DNA of 32,024 nucleotides from Desulfobacteraceae bacterium. Lineage in GTDB: Bacteria; Desulfobacterota; Desulfobacteria; Desulfobacterales; JALSRD01. Below are positions 24,107-31,041 of this stretch, piece after piece. Numbering within the stretch: the first letter of the stretch is position 1; every line of letters starts with the position of its first letter. A model generated the notes under the pieces. The model saw nothing but the letters and a program-made list of their open reading frames with translations, was not told the origin of the DNA and searched no databases. A program made the translations under genes and the position numbers. The DNA is taken from the NCBI GenBank assembly GCA_027061725.1, contig JAMOVG010000275.1, forward strand, positions 1 through 32,024, in the 5' to 3' direction.

Positions 24107-26073
24107 TGGCTTGCAAGAGGAAATGCGTGAAAGATCCCGGCCTCCTGTTGATGTGCGCCCTGATTTTCGCCCTCATGACACCGGAGCATGCCTGGGCGGC
24201 CCGGTTTTTCATGGAGCGGCCCAAGCTGGGGCTGGGCATTTCCTACGAATTCTGGTCCGAAACGATCACGGGGCCGGATATCCGAACCGACAACACCTCC
24301 CAGGAGCTGCGCCCGGTGCTCGATATCCGCACCAGGGGGTGGGTCTATCACCCGGCTTTCATGCAGTACAAGCTCGGCTTCCAGCCCGCCTTGAGCTGGC
24401 ACGACGAAAGCTATAACCAGACCACCGGTTCCGACCTGAATCCCTTTCTGCCGGCTTATTTTGCGGATTTCACCTTTCTGCCCGTAAAGCCTTACACCCT
24501 GCACCTCTACGGCAAGCGATACGACGACATCGTCACCAGCGCCTTTGCCGCCCAGACTGAAACCACCACCGAGAGCTACGGCGGCGACCTGTACCTGAAA
24601 TACCGGGTGCTGCCCACCACCTTCAGCTACAGCCGCACGCGCATCGACCAGACGGGTTTTTTCGATTCCGTCGAGGATCGCGACGATTTCCGCATCACCA
24701 CGCGCCACCATAAGGGCCGCAGTGACACGCAGGCCTATACGATTTACAGCGACTCCGACCGCGTCAGCAACAGCATTCCCACGCGGGTGAAAACGTCCAA
24801 CTCCGAGATTCGCAACTTCTTCGATTTCACCGGCAAAAGGCAGGTCATGCTCAACTCTTTTCTGACCTACCGCTGGTCGCAGCAGAACGGCCTGGACACG
24901 TCCGGCTTGAGGTGGCTGGAGCAGCTCAACTGGCGGCACAGGAAGAATTTCTGGTCCAACTACCGGTTGGGCTACAACCAGCAGAGCTCCGGCGACTTCG
25001 ACCGCCGCACGCTTTTTGCCAATGCCGGCCTGGAGCATCTGCTTTATGAGAATCTGACCACCCGGCTCAACGGGGGGGCCGAGCTGAGCGATTTTACCGG
25101 GGGCGGTGAGGATGTTTACGACGCCAACCTCGATTTCCGGTACCGGCGCCCGATTCCCTGGGGCTGGTTCAACCTGCACGCGGGCTGGACCAACACCGCC
25201 ACCTTCCGCAGCGGCGGCGGCCAGGTTCCCGTCCAGGTCGTGGACGAGCCGCACGTGCTGTCCACCGGCGTTGTCACCTTCCTGGACCACAACAACGTGG
25301 CGACCGACTCCATCGTGGTCACCAACGTGGCCGGGTCGGTGGTGTATGTCGAGAATGTCGACTACACCATCACCCGCGTGGATTATTCCGTGCAGATCAG
25401 CCGCACCATCGTCGGCGACATCACCGACGGCCAGACGGTGCTGGTCAGCTACCGCTACCTCAGTGATTCCGACTTCAATGACAATATTTTCGGCCAGACT
25501 TACGGCATCGATTTTATGCTGTGGTCCTCCCTGCGCCTTTATTACAGCTACAGCCGGGCCAGCCAGCAGATTCTGTCGGGCACGGTTCTCACGGCCAACC
25601 GGGTGAACGACTCGCGCCACCGGGCCGAAGTGCGCTACGATCTGGGGTGGACCGACACCCAGCTGACATTCGACGACACCAGTCGCGAATCCGGAGCTTC
25701 CACCCGCGCCTGGCGGGCCAAGCAGACTTTTGTGGTCCGGCCGTTTCGGCGCATGTACTGCAGGCTGTCGGGATATTACGGTCAGACGGCTTTCGACGAC
25801 CGTGACGATACCCAGCAGCTTTACGGTATGCGGACCGACCTGACCCTGGCGCTGACGCGCTGGAGCCGCCTGCGCATGGAGGCCTACCGGGACACCATCA
25901 CGGGCGCCGGCCAGGACACCGTCAACACGGTATTTACCGCTTCAGTGGACCTTTCCTACCGCATCTGGCGGGGTACCATCTTTTATCAGTACACGGATGT
26001 GGACAACCAGTTCGTCGAGCAGCGGCGCACGACCCACAACCTGTTTGTGGAGATCATACGGTTGCGCTGGTGA
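24106..26073 (+). CDS. Outer-membrane beta-barrel, likely porin of a porin-cytochrome conduit
   Basis: 655 aa from ATG 24106, which overlaps the previous stop by one base (TGATG). The signal peptide ends near HAWA. The mature protein is made of alternating hydrophobic/polar strands rich in Tyr, Trp, Arg and Asp, without haem motifs, and ends LRW with an aromatic C-terminus typical of BAM substrates. I estimate about 20 or more strands but cannot count them exactly. A low-aromatic segment near residues 370-450 (PVQVVDEPHVLSTGVVTFLD and onward) reads as an inserted beta-sandwich. It probably sheaths a haem chain through the outer membrane or acts as the exit channel for the small cytochromes, comparable to OmbB/MtrB or the channel-like OscEFG. 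Which of the two cannot be decided here. Confidence 0.83.
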   Translation: MACKRKCVKDPGLLLMCALIFALMTPEHAWAARFFMERPKLGLGISYEFWSETITGPDIRTDNTSQELRPVLDIRTRGWVYHPAFMQYKLGFQPALSWHDESYNQTTGSDLNPFLPAYFADFTFLPVKPYTLHLYGKRYDDIVTSAFAAQTETTTESYGGDLYLKYRVLPTTFSYSRTRIDQTGFFDSVEDRDDFRITTRHHKGRSDTQAYTIYSDSDRVSNSIPTRVKTSNSEIRNFFDFTGKRQVMLNSFLTYRWSQQNGLDTSGLRWLEQLNWRHRKNFWSNYRLGYNQQSSGDFDRRTLFANAGLEHLLYENLTTRLNGGAELSDFTGGGEDVYDANLDFRYRRPIPWGWFNLHAGWTNTATFRSGGGQVPVQVVDEPHVLSTGVVTFLDHNNVATDSIVVTNVAGSVVYVENVDYTITRVDYSVQISRTIVGDITDGQTVLVSYRYLSDSDFNDNIFGQTYGIDFMLWSSLRLYYSYSRASQQILSGTVLTANRVNDSRHRAEVRYDLGWTDTQLTFDDTSRESGASTRAWRAKQTFVVRPFRRMYCRLSGYYGQTAFDDRDDTQQLYGMRTDLTLALTRWSRLRMEAYRDTITGAGQDTVNTVFTASVDLSYRIWRGTIFYQYTDVDNQFVEQRRTTHNLFVEIIRLRW

Positions 26074-26107
26074 GTTACCGTCATGAAAAAAAGAGGTATG
26101 GCATCCA

Positions 26108-27148
26108 ATGAGAGCCGCAAAATGCATTAACCTGGCCTTGTTGGCGGTGATGCTGCTGACGGCCGGCTGCATCGGGGGCGGGGATGCGGTGCGGCCCCCG
26201 CTGCCGGAAATCGCCTGGCCGCCGCCGCCGGAGACGGCCCGCATTCGCTTTGTCAACGCCGTGACCCGGCCCCGGGATCTCGATATCGCTGAGGGGGCCC
26301 TGCGGAAATTCGTCCGTTACTTTCTCGGGGAATCCGAAAAACGTCTTGTGGCGCCTTACGGTGTGGCCGCCGATGCGGCGGGAAGGCTTTACGTGGTGGA
26401 CACTTATCTGAAAACGGTGCACGTGTTCGACAGCCAGGCCGGCGAACATTACACCTTTGTCCCCCCCAAACGGGCTTTCCAATCACCGGTGGGCATCGCC
26501 GTCGACGGCCGGCGCGGTTTCATCTATGTGACCGACTCCCAGCAGGGCGTGGTCAAGATTTTCACCCGCAGGGGCAGGGCGTATGTCGGGGAGATCGGTG
26601 AAGGGTTTCTGGAAAGGCCCACGGGCATTGCGGTCAGCCAGGCCGCCTCTGAACTTCTGGTGGTGGACACACTGAGCGCCAACGTCGTGCGGTACGCCCT
26701 GGGCGACCACCGTCTCAAAGGGGGCTTCGGCGGCACGGGTTCCGGGAAGGGCCGCTTCCGCTATCCCACCAATATCTGGGTAACCCCCGAAGGCCGTATA
26801 ATCGTCAGCGACTCGCTCAATTTCCGGGTACAGATTTTTTCCCCCAGTGGAAGCTATCTCAACAGCTTCGGAAGCCTGGGCAACGCGCCGGGCTACTTTT
26901 CGCGGCCCAAGGGGGTCGCCGCGGACAGCGACGGCAATATTTACGTGGTCGATGCCCTGTTCGACAACATTCAGGTTTTCGACCGAAATGGCCGATTGCT
27001 CATGGCATGGGGCGGCCCCGGGCACGGCTATGGGCGTTTTTGGCTGCCCAGCGGGATATTCATCGACAGCCGCGACCGCATCTATGTGGCGGACACCTAC
27101 AACAGGCGGGTGCAAGTATTTCAGTATCTCAAGGGAGAATCGAGATGA
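26108..27148 (+). CDS. NHL-repeat beta-propeller lipoprotein 2
   Basis: 346 aa. Lipobox LLTAGC (lipidated Cys21), a Gly- and Pro-rich linker, a short conserved region, then about six NHL blades (for example KGVAADSDGNIYVVDALFDNIQVFD). It is a close paralogue of 22180-23304: a nearly identical blade near the C-terminus (RPKG(I/V)A, YVVDA, NIQ/NVQ) and the shared SGKGxFxxP turn. It lies 34 nt after the barrel gene and shares a 4-nt ATGA overlap with the dodecahaem gene, so all four products are probably made together. Probably an outer-membrane scaffold. Two lipidated propellers flanking one barrel suggest a layered complex (inference). Confidence 0.87.
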   Translation: MRAAKCINLALLAVMLLTAGCIGGGDAVRPPLPEIAWPPPPETARIRFVNAVTRPRDLDIAEGALRKFVRYFLGESEKRLVAPYGVAADAAGRLYVVDTYLKTVHVFDSQAGEHYTFVPPKRAFQSPVGIAVDGRRGFIYVTDSQQGVVKIFTRRGRAYVGEIGEGFLERPTGIAVSQAASELLVVDTLSANVVRYALGDHRLKGGFGGTGSGKGRFRYPTNIWVTPEGRIIVSDSLNFRVQIFSPSGSYLNSFGSLGNAPGYFSRPKGVAADSDGNIYVVDALFDNIQVFDRNGRLLMAWGGPGHGYGRFWLPSGIFIDSRDRIYVADTYNRRVQVFQYLKGESR

Positions 27149-28875
27149 AGAACGCATTCAAGCCGCTGTTGCCGCTGTTGCTGGTGGTGTGCCTGGGCGC
27201 ACCACCGGTGTACGGGGGCAGTATTTTCACCACCCGGCACAACCTTTCGACCAGCGGCCCGGGTGAAATAAAAGCCTCCGGAGAGGACCGGGTCTGTATT
27301 TTCTGCCACACGCCCCACAGGGCGGTCAAGCGGATCCCCTACCTGTGGAATCGCAGCGATTCAACCGCGCGCTACACGCCTTATCAGAGTTCGACGCTTT
27401 TTGCCGCGGTGGGGCAGCCCACGGGCGCATCCAAGATGTGCCTGAGCTGCCACGACGGAACCATCGCCCTCGGGGCGGTGGTCTCCGAACCGCGGGAAAT
27501 TGCCTTCATCGGCGGAATCCGGTTCCTGCCGGCCGACCGTCCCAGTTACCTGGGCACCGACCTTACCAACGACCACCCCGTATCGTTCGTGTACGACACC
27601 AGCCTGGCACAGCGCAGGGGAGAGCTGGCAGACCCGGGGCAGCTGCCCTCGCAAATAAGGCTGGACGCCGGCCAGCAACTCCAATGCACGGCCTGCCACG
27701 ACCCACACGATGACACGTACGGCAAATTTCTGGTCATGTCCAACAAGTACTCGGACCTTTGTACTTCCTGCCACGAGCGCATCGGCTGGGCCGCCAGCAG
27801 CCACGCCACCTCCAGTGCCGGATGGAACGGCCAGGGGCCGGACCCCTGGCCGAACACCGACTACGCCACAGTGGCCGAGAACGGCTGCCAGAACTGCCAC
27901 AGGTCCCACGGGGGAGACAGTCCCCAGTGGCTTTTGAAACACCGGTTCGAGGAGGACAACTGCCTGGTATGCCACAACGGAAACGTCTCTTCGCGCAATA
28001 TCGAGGCGGAACTTCTCAAGGCCTATGTCCATCCGGTGCAGGAAAGTGTCGGGGTGCACGACCCGACCGAAGACTATCAGCTGGGAAGCGTGCCCAAACA
28101 CGTGGAGTGCACCGACTGCCACAACGCACACCGTATCGGGGACGATGCTTCCACCGGTGCACCGGCGGTGTCCGGGGCCAACCGGGGTGTCTCCGGCATC
28201 GATATCGCCGGGCAGCAGGTGGCGCAGTCACAGAATCTGTACCAGATCTGCTTCAAGTGCCATGCCGACAACAACGTGGTTACTTCCTTTGACATCACCC
28301 GGCAGATCGACCAGCTCAACACCCGCCTGGAGTTCGACCCGGGCAATCCCTCCTTTCACCCGGTGGCCGCCCCCGGCGTGAATCCGGATGTGCCCAGCCT
28401 GATATCCCCGCTGACCACCAACAGCATGATCTACTGCACCGACTGCCACAACAGCGACGACCCGGCAGGGCCGCAGGGACCGCACGGATCGAATTTCAAA
28501 CCCCTGCTCTCGGACAACTACGACACCACCGATTACGCCAATGAAAGCGCGTTCAACTACGCCCTGTGCTACAAGTGCCACAGCCGCGACAGCATCTTGG
28601 GCGACGAGAGCTTTTCGGAACACCGTCGGCACATCGTCAAGGAGAGGGCGCCCTGCTCCGCCTGCCATGATGCCCACGGCATCAGCCAGACCCAGGGCAA
28701 TGCCACCAACAACAGCCACCTCATCAACTTCGATCTGACCATCGTTTCCAGGGGGCCGATGGGCCGACTGGAATTTGTCGACACCGGCAGGTTCAGCGGG
28801 CAGTGTTTCCTGTCCTGCCACCGCAAAGGCCACGGCGGCAACAGTACTTACCCGCGCGGCGGGGGAGGCATGTAA
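27145..28875 (+). CDS. Exported dodecahaem-type cytochrome c
   Basis: 576 aa from ATG 27145 (AAGGGA upstream, overlap of 4 nt with the previous gene). The signal peptide ends near VYG. Eleven CXXCH (CIFCH, CLSCH, CTACH, CTSCH, CQNCH, CLVCH, CTDCH, CFKCH, CTDCH, CYKCH, CSACH) plus a final CX3CH (CFLSCH). The first third resembles the small cytochromes at 20769 and 21465: CHTPH, PYLWNRS, YxxYxSS, SKMCLSCHDGTIAL, TNDHPVSF, CHDPHDD. It therefore looks like an enlarged member of the same family, and could be a base, cap or surface terminal reductase for a filament. The C-terminus is Gly-rich, with no lipobox or TM helix. Confidence 0.87.
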   Translation: MKNAFKPLLPLLLVVCLGAPPVYGGSIFTTRHNLSTSGPGEIKASGEDRVCIFCHTPHRAVKRIPYLWNRSDSTARYTPYQSSTLFAAVGQPTGASKMCLSCHDGTIALGAVVSEPREIAFIGGIRFLPADRPSYLGTDLTNDHPVSFVYDTSLAQRRGELADPGQLPSQIRLDAGQQLQCTACHDPHDDTYGKFLVMSNKYSDLCTSCHERIGWAASSHATSSAGWNGQGPDPWPNTDYATVAENGCQNCHRSHGGDSPQWLLKHRFEEDNCLVCHNGNVSSRNIEAELLKAYVHPVQESVGVHDPTEDYQLGSVPKHVECTDCHNAHRIGDDASTGAPAVSGANRGVSGIDIAGQQVAQSQNLYQICFKCHADNNVVTSFDITRQIDQLNTRLEFDPGNPSFHPVAAPGVNPDVPSLISPLTTNSMIYCTDCHNSDDPAGPQGPHGSNFKPLLSDNYDTTDYANESAFNYALCYKCHSRDSILGDESFSEHRRHIVKERAPCSACHDAHGISQTQGNATNNSHLINFDLTIVSRGPMGRLEFVDTGRFSGQCFLSCHRKGHGGNSTYPRGGGGM

Positions 28876-28936
28876 GGGCGGCATTCAGCAGGATGCGGGA
28901 GGCCGGACAAATCACGAGAACACTTCGGGGGGAAAC

Positions 28937-29029
28937 ATGAAAAAGCGCAGGAAACACTCGTTTGCCCCAGGCGCAGCCCACGCTGTTTTCGGGCGAAGCG
29001 GTGCCAGGGGCAGGTGCACACCATGTTGA
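28937..29029 (+). CDS. Possible 30-residue leader peptide or gene remnant
   Basis: ATG AAA AAG start with a G-rich Shine-Dalgarno (GGGGGG) just upstream, and a stop overlapping the start of the next gene. The product is basic, unrelated to anything I recognise, and ends CTPC. It may only serve to couple translation to the HAMP gene, or be the decayed start of a lost gene. The rest of 28876-29022 contains nothing else I can identify. Confidence 0.25.
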   Translation: MKKRRKHSFAPGAAHAVFGRSGARGRCTPC

Positions 29030-29589
29030 AGGGGGGGATGGCCACCGCCGGATTCAGGCGACTGCTGCCGGTTCTGCTGGCGATGTACGTTTTTTTCAGC
29101 CTGGGCACTGCGGCGGTTCTCTACTTCCGGCTTCGGGTTCCACTGAGTCCCCACTACGGGGCGGCCGTAACCATCATCACCCGCGTCAGAGATGCGCTGG
29201 CCCGGGATGTCATACTCATAGATCTGGTCTTTTTCGTGGCGGCGGCGGCAGGGGTGCTGGTGTTGGGGGTTCTGTACTCCCATCGCGTGGCCGGCCCCCT
29301 TTTCAAGGTCAAACGGCATGCCGCGGAGATGGCCGAGGGCCGCTTCGACGCGCGCATCCGGTTCCGCAGGAAAGACGCCGTACACGACCTGGCCGACGCC
29401 TTGAACCGGGTGGCCGCCTCCTGCGCGGAAAGAAGCGGCCGCCTGGATGCCGGCCTGCGGGCCCTGGAGGAAAACCTCCAGATGCTGGAGCAGGTGCCGG
29501 AACACTCGCCGGACAGATCCCGGATCATGAAGCAGATCGGATTGCTGGATGCCGAAATTCGTGCGACATGTCCACGGGTGAAACGATGA
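29023..29589 (+). CDS. Small membrane protein with HAMP domain and no output domain (1)
   Basis: 188 aa from ATG 29023; GTG 29014 is also possible. Two TM helices (about 14-36 and 63-85) enclose a short periplasmic loop. A HAMP domain (about 86-140, SHRVAGPLFKVKRHAAEMAEGRFDARI) and a short coiled coil follow, then the protein ends. There is no kinase, cyclase or methyl-accepting module. HAMP domains transmit periplasmic conformational change, so it needs a partner protein. A paralogue of the same design is at 30374, and the pair brackets a heptahaem cytochrome gene. Possible roles: a redox-responsive adaptor or an assembly factor. No target is evident. Confidence 0.75.
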   Translation: MLKGGMATAGFRRLLPVLLAMYVFFSLGTAAVLYFRLRVPLSPHYGAAVTIITRVRDALARDVILIDLVFFVAAAAGVLVLGVLYSHRVAGPLFKVKRHAAEMAEGRFDARIRFRRKDAVHDLADALNRVAASCAERSGRLDAGLRALEENLQMLEQVPEHSPDRSRIMKQIGLLDAEIRATCPRVKR

Positions 29590-30359
29590 AGCACGCCTGG
29601 ATGGTTCTGCTGCTGGTATCGCTGGCGTTCGCCTTGGCGGCCTCCGATCCCATAAAAGCCGTGCACGATTTTTCCGCCGATCAGTGCCGCCGCTGCCACC
29701 GGGATGCCAAAAACAGGCCCGGAGATCTCAAACCCGTGCCGAGTTCCCTGTGCACCGACTGCCACGCCGAGGCCGGGCGGGACCTGTCGCACCCCGTCGA
29801 TGTGGTTCCGGAAAAAAAGATTCCGGGGGACATGCCGCTGGTGGGGGGACGGGTGGTCTGCATCACCTGTCACGTCGTGCACCCCGTCACGATCCGGAAC
29901 CGGTACCTGAACGATTTTCTCCTGCGTCGGCCCGGCAGGGGTGCGGCATTTTGCGCATCCTGCCACGGGATCGATGAAAAAGGGCATATCGTATTTGAAC
30001 GCATTCACAGCGGATCGTACAAGGTCACCGATCGTGGTACATCACTGGATTCCTATACCCTGCAGTGCATCGAATGTCATGACAGCCGCATCAACGACCC
30101 GGCCGACACACTGGGGGCCGGCAGGTGGCGGCATGGCGGCGCATCCCACCTGAATCACCCGGTGGGGATCTCGCTGGACAGGGTCGCCGGGCAAAACCCC
30201 CGGCAGTACAGAAGAGCCGCAACTCTGCCGCCGGAAATCCGGCTGTTTGACGGAAAAATCGGCTGCGGCACCTGTCACAACGCCTATTCCAGGGAGAAGA
30301 ACCTGCTGGTGATGCGCAACACCAGGAGCCGGCTGTGCCTGGCGTGCCACATCAAATAA
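29586..30359 (+). CDS. Exported heptahaem c-type cytochrome
   Basis: 257 aa from ATG 29586, which overlaps the previous stop by 4 nt; ATG 29568 is a weaker alternative. Signal peptide (MKHAWMVLLLVSLAFALA) and seven CXXCH: CRRCH, CTDCH, CITCH, CASCH, CIECH, CGTCH, CLACH. Several histidines lie between them (SHP, HVVHP, SHLNHPVG) to act as distal ligands. The block DMPLVGGRVVCITCH followed by FCASCH resembles FPLAQGKLSCLTCH followed by FCFKCH in the protein at 8503, so the first cytochrome of operon A and the last of operon B belong to one family. No anchor is visible, so it is probably periplasmic, passing electrons to the conduit. Confidence 0.85.
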   Translation: MKHAWMVLLLVSLAFALAASDPIKAVHDFSADQCRRCHRDAKNRPGDLKPVPSSLCTDCHAEAGRDLSHPVDVVPEKKIPGDMPLVGGRVVCITCHVVHPVTIRNRYLNDFLLRRPGRGAAFCASCHGIDEKGHIVFERIHSGSYKVTDRGTSLDSYTLQCIECHDSRINDPADTLGAGRWRHGGASHLNHPVGISLDRVAGQNPRQYRRAATLPPEIRLFDGKIGCGTCHNAYSREKNLLVMRNTRSRLCLACHIK

Positions 30360-30373
30360 CGGAGGTGAGGAGA

Positions 30374-30964
30374 GTGAAATCCAGAAGGCGTCGCTATGTC
30401 GTCGATATCGGTTTCCAGGGCCGCTTCGTGCTGGGCTTCGTGCTGGCCACGCTGGTCGGCAGCATAGCGGCCGCCGCCCTCTTCTATTTCCCGGCGCAGA
30501 GCAGGCTCGAGCAGCTGCAGTGGAGCGTGTTTCTCAGGGGCCGTACCATCGTCGAGGCGGTACAGCCGCTTTTCCTCCGGGTCAGCCTGGCCTCCGTCAT
30601 TTTCGTCGGGCTCCTGCTGCTGCTGACCTGGGTGCGCATGATGAACCGCATAAACGGGCCCCTTGCCGGTATGATCCGACCGCTCGAACGAATGGCGGCC
30701 GGGGACTTTCGTGTCGGCATCACCCTCCGGCGCAGGGATGAATTCGGCGAGACGGCACGGGTGCTCAACGAGATGATGAGCAGGATCGCGGGCCGTTGCC
30801 GGGAATTCGAAGACAGCTACGAGGAAATTCCCCGTGCGCTTGGAGATCTGGAGGCCTATGCTGAGGGGCCGATTTGTGACCGGGCGGCCCGGGCCCGGCG
30901 GCTGGTGCGGCGGTTGCGCGATACACTCGAGCCAGCTGTGGCGGTATCCGCTGAACAGCGTTAG
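30374..30964 (+). CDS. Small membrane protein with HAMP domain and no output domain (2)
   Basis: 196 aa from GTG 30374; GGAGGTGA ends five bases before it and decides the start. A basic N-terminus (KSRRRR) is followed by TM1 (about 19-38), a periplasmic loop, TM2 (about 68-88), a HAMP domain (about 90-145: NRINGPLAGMIRPLERMAAGDFRVGI) and a coiled-coil tail. It shares the GPL...MAxGxFxxxIxxRRxDxxxxxAxxLN pattern with 29023-29589. Two such proteins could form a heterodimer. It is the last gene of operon B. Function unknown. Confidence 0.75.
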   Translation: MKSRRRRYVVDIGFQGRFVLGFVLATLVGSIAAAALFYFPAQSRLEQLQWSVFLRGRTIVEAVQPLFLRVSLASVIFVGLLLLLTWVRMMNRINGPLAGMIRPLERMAAGDFRVGITLRRRDEFGETARVLNEMMSRIAGRCREFEDSYEEIPRALGDLEAYAEGPICDRAARARRLVRRLRDTLEPAVAVSAEQR

Positions 30965-31041
30965 ACCGATTTGGCATTTTTTCAAGGCGGTGAGCCTTCC
31001 GGGAAACGCAACGCGTCGGCACCCGAAAGGCAAAGGGTCGG

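Noticed and set aside
28876-28936. Possible sigma54 promoter and enhancer half-site (CGGACAAAT) before the HAMP gene
   Set aside because: No GG-N10-GC pair with TTGC is present, and only half of the dyad is matched, so chance is the simpler reading.
30965-31041. Terminator between operon B and the convergent isomerase gene
   Set aside because: Only a four-pair stem (ACCC/GGGT) without a T-run was found; I cannot support a terminator here.
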